DNA from: a virus
Length of the DNA stretch: 43,662 nucleotides
Virus record (IMG/VR): IMGVR_UViG_3300020733_000435
Coordinates: 1 to 43,662 of that record
Reading direction: 5' to 3' (one strand)
Shown: positions 7,405-16,221 of the stretch, piece by piece
Layout of the letters: each line of letters opens with the position of its first letter
Numbering within the stretch: position 1 is the stretch's first letter
Notes under the pieces: generated by a model
Seen by the model: the letters and a program-made list of their open reading frames with translations, nothing else
Databases searched by the model: none
What the model was told of the DNA's origin: nothing
Program-made: the position numbers and the translations under genes

Positions 7405-7740
7405 TTATAATCCGTGCCAGTTACCCTGGAAGCAATGGCGAACTTCGTGTCCTACGTCAGTCATCCTTGTAGTCTTGCCTGTAATAATTGTACAGGTAGT
7501 TGTGTCACCTGTCTTGTCCCAAAATGAACAAGCATACATACTAAGACGCCCAAAGCCACCTTTGCCACGCTTTATACTTTCGGCATTGCAGGCTTTGTCA
7601 ACATCATCAACTGTAACCCAAGTGATCGTAGATTTGTTAGTAAGACGCTGTGTAGCATCAAACTCTTTGAATGGCTCGTCATGATACTCTGCATGAGCAA
7701 CAGAAGCCGCTAACAATAAAACAAAAATTACCTTTTTCAT
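7405..7740 (-). CDS. Secreted HExxH protein, putative periplasmic metalloprotease
   Basis: A 111-residue precursor starting at 7740 with a classic signal peptide (MKKVIFVLLLAASVAHA, cleavage after A17). The mature part has C51, C71, C83 and C103 for disulfides, and GHEVRHCFQGNWH, giving an HExxH motif at 98-102 and a further His at 109. The frame can be read upstream to 7866, but that passes through the tRNA-like gene, so I reject the longer start. Similar small secreted proteins occur in proteobacteria. Zinc binding and proteolysis are inferences from the motif. Confidence 0.75.
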   Translation of the reverse strand: MKKVIFVLLLAASVAHAEYHDEPFKEFDATQRLTNKSTITWVTVDDVDKACNAESIKRGKGGFGRLSMYACSFWDKTGDTTTCTIITGKTTRMTDVGHEVRHCFQGNWHGL

Positions 7741-7768
7741 ACGATGCCTTTCATAGTGCCTAAAATGG

Positions 7769-7876
7769 TGTAGACGGTAGGATTCGAACCTACAAAGCCA
7801 CCCTAAGGGCAAGGCCCTATCCCTCCGTTCGCCGAAGCTACTAGGAGGAGGTATACCATATTCCACTCACGTCTAC
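7769..7876 (-). tRNA. Unusual tRNA-like gene with enlarged anticodon arm (108 nt)
   Basis: On the minus strand a perfect 7-bp acceptor stem (GTAGACG with CGTCTAC), a perfect T arm (GTAGG TTCGAAT CCTAC) and a D loop with GG are clear. The rest is not canonical. No 5-7-5 anticodon arm can be formed. The best fold pairs TCCTC with GAGGG and leaves a 19-nt loop in which a U33-like T is followed by AGT and A, then about 12 extra bases. A second hairpin (AGGGC CTT GCCCT) could be a type II variable arm. Total length is 108 nt against 85-95 for normal type II tRNAs. It may be a degenerate tRNA, a tRNA with a small insert at the intron position, or a tRNA mimic. It lies at the island's left edge. Confidence 0.6.
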
Positions 7877-7896
7877 ATGTGTATTGTACAGTCATT

Positions 7897-7904
7897 TGTA
7901 AATA
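7897..7904 (+). promoter_or_regulatory. Late-type promoter box TGTAAATA
   Basis: TGTAAATA differs by one base from the T4 late consensus TATAAATA. It ends 6 nt before the ATG at 7911, so a transcript starting the usual distance downstream would begin at or near the start codon. No Shine-Dalgarno sequence is present. Confidence 0.5.
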
Positions 7905-7910
7905 CTGTCA

Positions 7911-8867
7911 ATGAACTTTAATACTATCCCACTCAAAGATATAACTCGTTTTGGACAACAAACTATGTTGGATCGTCCATTATTTAACATAAGTTGGATA
8001 TTGGGCAGATTTTGTAATTATAATTGTAGCTATTGTTGGCCCTATGCCCGCAGTGATAAAATGGATTATCAGCCATTTGAAGTCTACACTCATGCAGTAG
8101 ATGAAATCAAACGTCAAGCTCGCCAAAATGGATTTACTCAATTCCATTGGAGTTTCAGCGGAGGTGAGCCAACGGCATACAAACAACTGCCCGAACTGAT
8201 AAAGTATTTAGACGAAACAGTAAGTCCTTACCAAAGCATCCACATGACTACTAATTTGAGTCCTGGATCCAAATGGTGGAACAACTGGTGCAATATTACT
8301 AGCAGTCTACAGCGCCGTAGCATCACAGCTAGTTATCACGAAGAGTTCGCTAAGGAACAAGAGTTTGGAGATAAGTGCCTACAACTAATGTATGAACGTG
8401 TTCATGTAACTGTTAATCAAGTTATGGTACCTGACAAATTTTATGAAACACTAGAACGCTGTAATCGTCTGCGTGATAGAGGTATTAACGTAACACTCAA
8501 GCCGCAAAGCAATGATACTGCTACTGCTATTGTAGACGGCTATACACCCGAGATGATTACTATAATGCAAAACGACTTTGAACAGCAGGAAGGTTTCCAA
8601 ATAAGATTAACTGACGGTATCAAGGATTATTATATAGATCAAGCGGAACGTTTTAATGCGCTAGGCTTTAATCAATTTGCCGATTGGACTTGCAATGCAG
8701 GATATCAAAGTGTTATAATAAAAGGTAGTGAGGTTAAACGTGCTTATAGTTGTCACGAAGAGCCTTTGGGCAAAATAGAAAAATTTACTTTGTTTTCCAG
8801 CCCTAAAAAATGTGTGACTACTAGATGTGTTAGTAGTGCAGACAGTAAGATACCTAAGCAAAAATAA
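7911..8867 (+). CDS. Radical SAM protein (MoaA/SPASM-like, family A)
   Basis: A 318-residue radical SAM enzyme. CNYNCSYC (C35, C39, C42) holds the [4Fe-4S] cluster that cleaves S-adenosylmethionine, and FSGGEP (about 82-87) contacts the SAM amino group. The C-terminus has C-rich elements (DWTCNAGYQ, YSCHEEPL, KKCVTTRC) that could bind an auxiliary cluster as in SPASM/twitch domains. It opens the plus-strand block of nine genes and shares the W-x-L-G-R-x-C-N-Y-x-C pattern with the proteins at 11151, 16218 and 17182. Substrate unknown; peptide and small-molecule modifications are both known for such proteins. Confidence 0.88.
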   Translation: MNFNTIPLKDITRFGQQTMLDRPLFNISWILGRFCNYNCSYCWPYARSDKMDYQPFEVYTHAVDEIKRQARQNGFTQFHWSFSGGEPTAYKQLPELIKYLDETVSPYQSIHMTTNLSPGSKWWNNWCNITSSLQRRSITASYHEEFAKEQEFGDKCLQLMYERVHVTVNQVMVPDKFYETLERCNRLRDRGINVTLKPQSNDTATAIVDGYTPEMITIMQNDFEQQEGFQIRLTDGIKDYYIDQAERFNALGFNQFADWTCNAGYQSVIIKGSEVKRAYSCHEEPLGKIEKFTLFSSPKKCVTTRCVSSADSKIPKQK

Positions 8868-9496
8868 TGCAGAGACTAATAGCCTTCGGTGCTTCTAATA
8901 CTTACGGTCAAGGTTTAGAAGATTGTCATGTACCGCCATGCGATCCTGGACCATCACCTAGTAAATTTGCTTGGCCCTCACTCCTATCTCAACAAATGGG
9001 ATTGGAATGTAAAAACATGTCTGATCCGGGTGCTAGCAATGCTCATATAATTGAAGAGCTATTAAAATTTAAATTTGAGCCCGATGATATGATTGTAATT
9101 ATGTGGACTGATCCATACAGGGACATTCTTCATAAAAATGAAAAAGAAACAATAACACTAGCTCATTGGCAACAAGATCCTAGCATCAATATTAAAGAAT
9201 GGATTTTACTACACAACGATTACGACATGTCTTTAAGATCTTGGAAAACTATACATCATGCCTATGTTTATTTAAAATTATTAGGCAACCAATTTTACAT
9301 GCTCACAGACAACAAAGGAACTGAGTTCATTTCAACTAAGCCAGCATGGGCATCAGAAATAGAATTTCCTAATATATACATGTCGGACATTAGAAAAACA
9401 CATCCGGTTGCATTAGATGGTAGACATCCCGGAATAGAAGCACACGCCACTTTGGCAAAATTAATATACGACAACATCTTAAGTCATGCAAATTGA
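8867..9496 (+). CDS. SGNH hydrolase-like protein
   Basis: A 209-residue protein with block I FGASNTYGQG, where GAS replaces the usual GDS but keeps Ser10, a block II-like DPGASNAH, a block III-like IMWTDPYRD, and block V DGRHPGIEAH (D184, H187). The canonical Asn of block III is not obvious. It overlaps the radical SAM stop by one base (TAATG) and the methyltransferase start by 11 bases. It may remove or transfer acyl groups on the same substrate that the neighbouring enzymes modify; this is inference. Confidence 0.75.
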   Translation: MQRLIAFGASNTYGQGLEDCHVPPCDPGPSPSKFAWPSLLSQQMGLECKNMSDPGASNAHIIEELLKFKFEPDDMIVIMWTDPYRDILHKNEKETITLAHWQQDPSINIKEWILLHNDYDMSLRSWKTIHHAYVYLKLLGNQFYMLTDNKGTEFISTKPAWASEIEFPNIYMSDIRKTHPVALDGRHPGIEAHATLAKLIYDNILSHAN

Positions 9497-10085
9497 TACA
9501 GAACACCTACATCATTGGATGCAAGCTATCCGCAAAAGTCCCGAGCCCTTGCGGACCATGGATGCCTTTTGGAGTGGACAACTCAAAAGCAAAGAGTGGT
9601 TGATTGACAACTTAGATGAATATGTTGATCAGGCTTCTAGTATAGAAATATGCGCAGGCTGGGTAGGAGTGCTAGCCAGTATGTTATTTCAAAGTAACAT
9701 TCCAGTCACGCATATTGCTAGTTATGATATTGATCCTACTTGCAAATCTATTGCAGAAGAAATGAACAAGCTAGAAGAAATAGCAGGAAGGTTCCGTGCA
9801 AGTGTAGTAGATATTAGTCAACCAATGCATATGAGTGCTGATATTATTATTAACACCAGTTGTGAACATCTTACACAAGAGCAATACAACAGTTGGTTAA
9901 CCTACACTCCTAAAGATAGTTTGCTTGTCTTGCAAAGCAACAACTACGATATACCTGAACATGTTAGAACAGCCAGCAACTTAGATGATTTTATTAAACA
10001 AAGTCATATAACTGTTAAATGGGCCGGAGAACTTGCATTGCCTTTGTATACTCGCTATATGATTATAGGTACTAGATATGTTTAA
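9486..10085 (+). CDS. Class I SAM-dependent methyltransferase-like protein
   Basis: A 199-residue protein with a Rossmann-like signature: IEICAGWVGVLASML (motif I, with the glycine-rich loop loosened), SYDIDPTC (acidic end of beta 2), VVDISQP and DIIINTSCEHL (motif IV-like). These place it among class I methyltransferases, though the glycine loop is atypical. It overlaps the genes on both sides. A methyl acceptor cannot be told from sequence. Confidence 0.7.
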   Translation: MQIDTEHLHHWMQAIRKSPEPLRTMDAFWSGQLKSKEWLIDNLDEYVDQASSIEICAGWVGVLASMLFQSNIPVTHIASYDIDPTCKSIAEEMNKLEEIAGRFRASVVDISQPMHMSADIIINTSCEHLTQEQYNSWLTYTPKDSLLVLQSNNYDIPEHVRTASNLDDFIKQSHITVKWAGELALPLYTRYMIIGTRYV

Positions 10086-11154
10086 GTTTAATGAGCTACG
10101 ACAAATACATTTAGAAATAACCAACAACTGCCAAGCTAGTTGTCCTATGTGCAGTCGCAATCATCACGGCGGTATAGAAAATCCATTAATAAAAATAAAC
10201 AACTGGACCTTAGAACAGTTTCAAAATACCATCAACCAAGAAGTATTGGATCAAGTTGAGGCTTTATACTTCTGTGGAAATTTTGGTGATCCGTTGCTGA
10301 ACAATGATTTAATTGGCATGGTTGATTACACAGTTGATCACAAACCCGATATAGAAATTAGAATACACACTAACGGCAGTCTTAGAAATATTCAATGGTG
10401 GGAACAACTTGCTCGAGCATTGCCTAAAAATCATGTAGTAGTATTTGCCATTGACGGGCTAAGTGACACACATCATTTATATCGTATAGGTACAGATTAT
10501 AATCAAATACTTCGTAATGCAACAGCTTTCATACAAGCAGGCGGAATCGCTGAATGGGCATTTATTAGATTCAAACATAATGCACATCAAGTAGAAACTG
10601 CTAAGAAGATTGCGGCAGAATCTGGATTTCAAAGATTTGTAATGAAAGACAGCAGTAGATTTGTTTTAGACAAAAAGTTTCCTGTACTAAGTTCTCAAAG
10701 AGTCGTAAGCCATTTTCTCGAACCTGCAATAGAAAGTAAAATTGTTTTTATTGATCGTAAGGTGTTGGATAACTATCAACAAATTGTAGCCTCTAGCACA
10801 ATCGAATGTTATGCTCAGCAACAAAAAGAAATTTATATCGATGCGTTTGGAAGATTGTTTCCTTGTTGCTGGTTAGCTAGTACACCTTACAATTATACAG
10901 AAGACGGATCTGAAATATTAGAAGTTAGAAAAGTAATGACTGATCAGTATAACGACATGATCAAAGACTTTGGCGGGATAGATAATATTGATACAAAATA
11001 CAATAGTGTCAAATCTATAATAAACTCCACAGCCTATCAAACAGTATGGGATAGATATTGGTCAGATCCTAAGATGGTTACATGTGCTAGGGCATGTGGG
11101 GTCAATGCTTTGAGTAAACCTATCGATCAATTTATCGAGCGAGAAAGTTTATGA
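10078..11154 (+). CDS. Radical SAM/SPASM protein (family B, copy 1)
   Basis: A 358-residue protein. EITNNCQASCPMC gives C18, C22, C25; the GGEP motif is replaced by CGNFGDP. The C-terminal part has CYAQQQKEIYIDAFGRLFPCC and TCARACG, a SPASM-like auxiliary cluster region. It is a close paralogue of the protein at 13767-14846: the first 190 residues are largely the same, including RNxHGG, IHTNGS and FIRFKHNAHQV. SPASM proteins often modify peptides. It overlaps its neighbours by 8 and 4 nt and has no clear ribosome site. Confidence 0.9.
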   Translation: MFKFNELRQIHLEITNNCQASCPMCSRNHHGGIENPLIKINNWTLEQFQNTINQEVLDQVEALYFCGNFGDPLLNNDLIGMVDYTVDHKPDIEIRIHTNGSLRNIQWWEQLARALPKNHVVVFAIDGLSDTHHLYRIGTDYNQILRNATAFIQAGGIAEWAFIRFKHNAHQVETAKKIAAESGFQRFVMKDSSRFVLDKKFPVLSSQRVVSHFLEPAIESKIVFIDRKVLDNYQQIVASSTIECYAQQQKEIYIDAFGRLFPCCWLASTPYNYTEDGSEILEVRKVMTDQYNDMIKDFGGIDNIDTKYNSVKSIINSTAYQTVWDRYWSDPKMVTCARACGVNALSKPIDQFIERESL

Positions 11155-12242
11155 TTAAAACTACTGCCATTCGTAACACTGGCAACGAATCTTTTTCAGT
11201 CATTTGGGATACTGGTAGGAGATGTAACTACGACTGTTCGTATTGCGAATCATCTAGACACAATAATACCAGTAACTTTAAAAGTTTAGAAGAATTTAAA
11301 AAGACATTTGATTTTATTCAATCTTGGGCTAACTTATATAATTCTAAAAGAAAACAAACTACAACTACTAATATTAATTTTACAGGTGGTGAACCAACTG
11401 CTAATCCTAACTTTTGGAATTTACTAGACTACATTAAATCGCAACCTGAATATTACTATCTAGGATTAACTACTAACGGTGCTTGGGGAGAAAATTATTC
11501 TAAAAAAATAATTGACACAATTAATCATGTAACCATAAGTTATCATGCAGAAGCAGATCCTAAACTAAAAGAACGAGCAATAAAAAATATACTAGCGTTA
11601 TCTTCTACTGATATTCGCCTGCAGGTTAATGTAATGTTGCACATGGATCATTGGGAAGAAACCCTAGGTGTGTACAATCAATTAAAAGATAAGGGTATTG
11701 ATGTTAAACCTCGTCCAATCGGTGACGGTGCAATTACACGCAAAGGGTGGTTCATTGACGCAGATGGAACTAATCGCAGAACTAGTCACGAGTATACAGA
11801 AGAACAGCAAGCCTGGTTCTGGAATGAAATGGGACTACAAGGTAGCCCTAAATCAAAAGCAGAAGGAACTGAATTAGGTCGTGCTTGCTGTGGAGGCAGA
11901 TGCTTAGAAGGTAAAGTCGACGGTGAATGGCAGCCAATCAAATTAGTCAATACTAATTTTGAGGATTGGAAGTGCCTAGTTGATTGGTATTTTTTATATG
12001 TTGATCAAGAAACTAATCTAGTATATCATCATCAAACTTGTCAAGCATTGTATGACGGTGCCCGAGGACCGATTGGTAGTCTAGATGATAGTGCTAAACT
12101 GTTAAGTGATTTAAAACAACGCATTGAAAATAAAGATAAATTTATAGTATGCCCTAATAAAAGATGCGGTTGCGGAATGTGTGTTCCTAAAGCACAAGGA
12201 CTTGAAGATTTTATTAAGATTAAAGAATCAATAATAGCATGA
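11151..12242 (+). CDS. Radical SAM protein (family A)
   Basis: A 363-residue protein with RRCNYDCSYC (C25, C29, C32), NFTGGEPTANP and LTTNGAW, all radical SAM core motifs. The second half has further cysteines (GRACCGGRCLEGK, WKCLVDW, QTCQALYDG, NKRCGCGMC) enough for one or two auxiliary Fe-S clusters. It most resembles the minus-strand protein at 17182-18087 around CNYDCSYC. It is translationally coupled to both neighbours by ATGA. Confidence 0.88.
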   Translation: MIKTTAIRNTGNESFSVIWDTGRRCNYDCSYCESSRHNNTSNFKSLEEFKKTFDFIQSWANLYNSKRKQTTTTNINFTGGEPTANPNFWNLLDYIKSQPEYYYLGLTTNGAWGENYSKKIIDTINHVTISYHAEADPKLKERAIKNILALSSTDIRLQVNVMLHMDHWEETLGVYNQLKDKGIDVKPRPIGDGAITRKGWFIDADGTNRRTSHEYTEEQQAWFWNEMGLQGSPKSKAEGTELGRACCGGRCLEGKVDGEWQPIKLVNTNFEDWKCLVDWYFLYVDQETNLVYHHQTCQALYDGARGPIGSLDDSAKLLSDLKQRIENKDKFIVCPNKRCGCGMCVPKAQGLEDFIKIKESIIA

Positions 12243-13774
12243 ATCACATAATGATTTTTAGCCTAACTGGCAAGCGATGGGAAAGAGCTCTGTGGCCGCA
12301 TCGAGTGGCTACCTTCTTACGCATGAATGATTGGGACGCAGAAGTAGTCGACTTCACTGCGTTTTGGCAACTTGAAGAACTACAAGAACTAGTGCGTAGT
12401 AGAACAACTAACAAGACTGTAATGTTTTGTTTTGGTACTGCTTTTCTTAATCCCTGGAGTCCGTACCTAAATGAATTTATACTTTGGCTTAAGAAAGAAT
12501 ATCCTAGTATACCTGTAGTAGTGGGCGGTAATAACGCACTGACTACTCCTGCTGAAGGCGTAGACTATTGGGTTGATAGTTATGGAGAAAATGCTATCCT
12601 AGCATTGTGCCAACATCTTATCGGTACATTAGGTGCACCATTAATGACAGATCCTGCATTTTTTGGTAGCAAGAAAGTTATCAGAGGACTGCATCATTAT
12701 CCAAGTGCGCCATTAGACAGCTATCTAGTAGACTATGAAGCTCGTGACTTTATGAGTCCGTATGATTGTCCACAGATTGAAACAGCACGTGGTTGTATGT
12801 TTAGTTGCAGTTATTGTAACTTTCCTATCATAGGACAGGCAAAAGATGTAAGCGTAAGCAAAGAACAATTTAAACTGCAAATGCAAACAGGCTACGAAAA
12901 GTGGGGCATTAAGAACTGGCGTGTAATGGATGAAACATTTAACGACCGTCCTGAAAAGTTAGAGAAGTATGCTGAAGCTGTTGATGAACTAGGATACAAT
13001 CCTTGGATATGTGGATTTGCTCGTGGCGACCTAGTTGTTAAACACAGAGAACATTGGGACACTTATATTAGACTAGGATTCCTAGGGCATTCAATGGGCA
13101 TTGAAACATTTAATCACGAAGCAGGTAAACTTGTACGTAAAGGTATGGATCCTGATAAACTACAAACAGGACTATTAGAATTTCAAACCTATACAGATAT
13201 CCATGCTCCCCAACGCTACAGAGCTAACATACAGATGATATGTGGGATACCAGGGGAAACAAAAGAATCCTGGTATAAGAGTTTAGAATGGTTAAACACC
13301 CATTGGCTCAGACAAAGTGCTAGTGCGCATATTTTAGAAATAGGTGACTATGATGAAACTCTTACTAATCAAAGTCGTTTTACTCGAGAACTTATAGCCA
13401 ACGGTTTAGTTAAATTAGAAGCTAGATCTAATCCAGGATATGTAGTAACTAAAGACAGTAACAAGGATGTAGTATTTCAATCTACTACACCACGAGGCGG
13501 TGGAGTAGGTAGCACCAGGAATGACATTGTAATTTGGCAACATAAAACTATGGATTGGTATCAAGCAGAGGATCTTGTAAAAGAATTTTATTCTGCTGAT
13601 GGATTTAAAGGACTGCGTGGATGCAATCCATTCTTATCAGACAGACTATTCTTATATCATGAAACTAATCAGTATGAGGATATCTACAATTATAAGATAT
13701 CGTCAGTTGATACTGCGGATGTTAAGTTTAAGCAACATGTACAAAATTATATAGATAAGAAATTAAATGTTTAA
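12239..13774 (+). CDS. Cobalamin-type radical SAM protein (family C)
   Basis: A 511-residue protein, the largest radical SAM in the island. The first 130 residues have the layout of a B12-binding Rossmann domain: WPHRVATFLRMNDWDAEVVD, a TVMFCFGTAF strand and PVVVGGNNA. The base-off DxHxxG motif is not visible, so cobalamin binding may be lost. ETARGCMFSCSYC follows with C186, C190 and C193. QMICGIPGETKESW matches the late-core motif of B12-dependent and methylthiotransferase-like radical SAM enzymes. Such enzymes often methylate unactivated carbons. It sits between two SPASM-type genes. Confidence 0.85.
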   Translation: MNHIMIFSLTGKRWERALWPHRVATFLRMNDWDAEVVDFTAFWQLEELQELVRSRTTNKTVMFCFGTAFLNPWSPYLNEFILWLKKEYPSIPVVVGGNNALTTPAEGVDYWVDSYGENAILALCQHLIGTLGAPLMTDPAFFGSKKVIRGLHHYPSAPLDSYLVDYEARDFMSPYDCPQIETARGCMFSCSYCNFPIIGQAKDVSVSKEQFKLQMQTGYEKWGIKNWRVMDETFNDRPEKLEKYAEAVDELGYNPWICGFARGDLVVKHREHWDTYIRLGFLGHSMGIETFNHEAGKLVRKGMDPDKLQTGLLEFQTYTDIHAPQRYRANIQMICGIPGETKESWYKSLEWLNTHWLRQSASAHILEIGDYDETLTNQSRFTRELIANGLVKLEARSNPGYVVTKDSNKDVVFQSTTPRGGGVGSTRNDIVIWQHKTMDWYQAEDLVKEFYSADGFKGLRGCNPFLSDRLFLYHETNQYEDIYNYKISSVDTADVKFKQHVQNYIDKKLNV

Positions 13775-14846
13775 ATTTAATCAATTAGAAAAAATACAAG
13801 TTGAGATCACTAATCGATGTCAAGCTAGTTGCCCTATGTGTCCTAGAAACATACACGGGGGCATTGGTAATCCCTTACTTAAATTAAATGATTGGTCCTT
13901 TGATGATTTTAAAAAAATCATTTCCTACGATGTTTTAACTTATCTAAAAGAAATTAGTTTTTGCGGAGACTTTGGAGATCCAATACTCAACAACGATCTG
14001 ATTACAATGTGCAACTACTTGGCAGTGACTGCGCCTTCAATAAAACTACAAATACATACTAATGGTAGTGCAAGAAATCAAGCATGGTGGACAAAGTTAG
14101 CACAAAGTTTACCTAAACACCATACAGTTATATTTGCCATTGATGGGCTAGAAGATACACATTCAATTTATCGTATAGGAACAGACTACAATAAAATAAT
14201 TGAAAATGCACAAGCGTTCATAGCGGCGGGAGGAAATGCTGACTGGTGTTTTATTAGGTTTAAACATAATGCACATCAAGTTAGTCAAGCGCAAGCATTG
14301 AGCATAGAACTTGGATTCAACTCTTTTACAGTTAAGAACAGTAAACGATTCAATCGTCCTTTCCCTGTAGTTGATAAGAAAGGTAATGTACTTTATAATA
14401 TAGAACAACCCGAAGACAGTATCGTAGAATTTGTTGGTCGTAAACAAGTTGAAGGACACCAACATTGGGCTAACGCTGATCAAATCAACTGTCAATCAAT
14501 CAAAGATAAAGAATTGTATATTGACGCCCATTATTTGTTAAGCCCTTGTTGTATGATAGGAGCATTTTTGTATACTAACTATGACGTTGAGCTACTAAAG
14601 AATTACAATCTTTATGAAGAAGATTCTATAGTAGAAGAAGGTGCTCGAGTACAACAACAAGTGCTAGGACTTCCTGTACTTAATGTATTAGAATTGGGAC
14701 TTAAAAATATAGTTGAAACAGACAAATGGCAAACTATGTGGCAACGTAAATGGAAGGAAAAATCTAGCAGTACTTGTATATTAATGTGCGGGCCCAACAG
14801 CCCTTACATAAGTATTGATAACCAAGAAATAAAAGATGTCAGATAA
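13767..14846 (+). CDS. Radical SAM/SPASM protein (family B, copy 2)
   Basis: A 359-residue paralogue of the protein at 10078-11154. EITNRCQASCPMC gives C18, C22, C25; CGDFGDP stands in for GGEP; the C-terminal CQSIKDKELYIDAHYLLSPCC and TCILMCG supply SPASM-type cysteines. The divergence from copy 1 is concentrated in the last third, so the two may act on different sites or form a heterodimer. It overlaps the preceding gene by 8 nt and the next by 11. Confidence 0.9.
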   Translation: MFKFNQLEKIQVEITNRCQASCPMCPRNIHGGIGNPLLKLNDWSFDDFKKIISYDVLTYLKEISFCGDFGDPILNNDLITMCNYLAVTAPSIKLQIHTNGSARNQAWWTKLAQSLPKHHTVIFAIDGLEDTHSIYRIGTDYNKIIENAQAFIAAGGNADWCFIRFKHNAHQVSQAQALSIELGFNSFTVKNSKRFNRPFPVVDKKGNVLYNIEQPEDSIVEFVGRKQVEGHQHWANADQINCQSIKDKELYIDAHYLLSPCCMIGAFLYTNYDVELLKNYNLYEEDSIVEEGARVQQQVLGLPVLNVLELGLKNIVETDKWQTMWQRKWKEKSSSTCILMCGPNSPYISIDNQEIKDVR

Positions 14847-16221
14847 AATAAAATCCTACGTTAAACTAATAGAAGAGAAAACCGGAAGTCCTACGTTCTG
14901 TGCATTGCCTTGGATACATTTAGCTACTCGTCCAAACGGCGATGCTAGACTGTGCTGTGTTACTAATGCCAGTGGAGCGGCAACAGGTGATCATGAAGTA
15001 GGATTAGTTAAAAAAGAAAATGGGAAGCCTGCTAACTTTGGACGTGAAACTCCATTAGAAGCATTTAACAATCAGTATATGCGTAGTGTTCGTTTAACTA
15101 TGTTAGAAGGCAAGATACCTGCAAGTTGTACAAAATGTTTTGAAGAAGAATCAAACGGAGTCGTAAGCAAACGCTTATGGGAAATGTATGAATGGAATCG
15201 TGACGGGCTGGATTTTGCTGAACTTATTAGGGGCACTGATACTACTGGTGCTGTGCCTCCGGTTATAAGATATTTAGATCTAAGACTAGGGCATACTTGT
15301 AATCTAAAATGCGTTATGTGTAGTCCGCATGACAGCAGTCGTTGGCTACAAGATTATGATAAACTAGTTACTAAAACACGTAGTCCTATTGTTATTAAAC
15401 AAATAGGTTTTGACAAAGAAGAATTTAACAACACCTGGTACGAGAAGCCAGAGTTTTGGGATGATGTATTTGAACAAATTCCTAATATAACTCAATTGTA
15501 TTTTGCCGGTGGCGAACCTTTAATGATCAAAGAGCATCGTAGATTCTTAGACGAAATCATTAAACGTGGGTACGCTAAGAATATCAGTCTACGTTACAAC
15601 AGCAATGGTATATTTGTTAACGAAGACATCATTGAAGTATGGAGTCAATTTAAACAAGTACGTTATGCGTTTAGCATAGATGCTGTAGACATGCGCAATC
15701 ATTACATACGATATCCTACAGATTGGGATGACATAGAGCATAGTCTTCGACTAATGGATAATACTCCGTCTAACATACATTGTGCTATTGCTTGTGCTGT
15801 GCAGGTGTTTAACGTAAAACATATTATAGACTTTGCCAAATGGAAACTTATGCAAGGTTATAAAAAAATTAATAAATTTAAACTAGACGAGTATGAAACA
15901 GGCGGCGGCATTATCAATTTACACTTGTTGTACATTCCTACATTCTTAAGTGCTAGGATACTACCACAATCAGATAAAGAACAGCTAGTTAAAGATTTTG
16001 CAGAATTTAAACAATGGCTATGGGACAACTATAGACAAGATGATAATTTTTGGAAAGATAATCCTTACGGATGGAAACGCTGGGAAGCTATATTAAAATT
16101 CATAATGGCAGAAGATCATACACATCTGTTACCCGACTTTAAGGAATATGTGGATAACTTAGACAGCATACGCAATTTAGATTCTAAAACAATTTTTCCT
16201 GAGCTGATAAACATTCTATGA
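14836..16221 (+). CDS. Radical SAM protein with N-terminal SPASM/twitch domain (family D)
   Basis: A 461-residue protein with an inverted order. An auxiliary cluster module comes first (FCALPWIHLATRPNGDARLCC with C22, C40, C41, and SCTKCFEEE with C98, C101), and then the radical SAM core LGHTCNLKCVMC (C155, C159, C162), FAGGEP and RYNSNG. The minus-strand protein at 18874-20139 has the same plan. This N-terminal twitch arrangement is known from uncharacterised radical SAM proteins. Its position between families B and A suggests one pathway. Confidence 0.88.
   Translation: MSDKIKSYVKLIEEKTGSPTFCALPWIHLATRPNGDARLCCVTNASGAATGDHEVGLVKKENGKPANFGRETPLEAFNNQYMRSVRLTMLEGKIPASCTKCFEEESNGVVSKRLWEMYEWNRDGLDFAELIRGTDTTGAVPPVIRYLDLRLGHTCNLKCVMCSPHDSSRWLQDYDKLVTKTRSPIVIKQIGFDKEEFNNTWYEKPEFWDDVFEQIPNITQLYFAGGEPLMIKEHRRFLDEIIKRGYAKNISLRYNSNGIFVNEDIIEVWSQFKQVRYAFSIDAVDMRNHYIRYPTDWDDIEHSLRLMDNTPSNIHCAIACAVQVFNVKHIIDFAKWKLMQGYKKINKFKLDEYETGGGIINLHLLYIPTFLSARILPQSDKEQLVKDFAEFKQWLWDNYRQDDNFWKDNPYGWKRWEAILKFIMAEDHTHLLPDFKEYVDNLDSIRNLDSKTIFPELINIL

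Noticed and set aside
7405-7866. A 153-residue reading frame extending the secreted HExxH gene upstream
   Set aside because: The extra 42 residues run through the tRNA-like gene and remove the signal peptide from the N-terminus; ATG 7740 fits better.
7769-7876. Selenocysteine tRNA
   Set aside because: The acceptor and T arms have 7+5 bp, not 8+5, the anticodon TCA is not in a loop, and the long D stem is missing.
8661-9477. Minus-strand ORFs within the first radical SAM and SGNH genes
   Set aside because: They are shadows of genes with clear catalytic motifs in the other strand.
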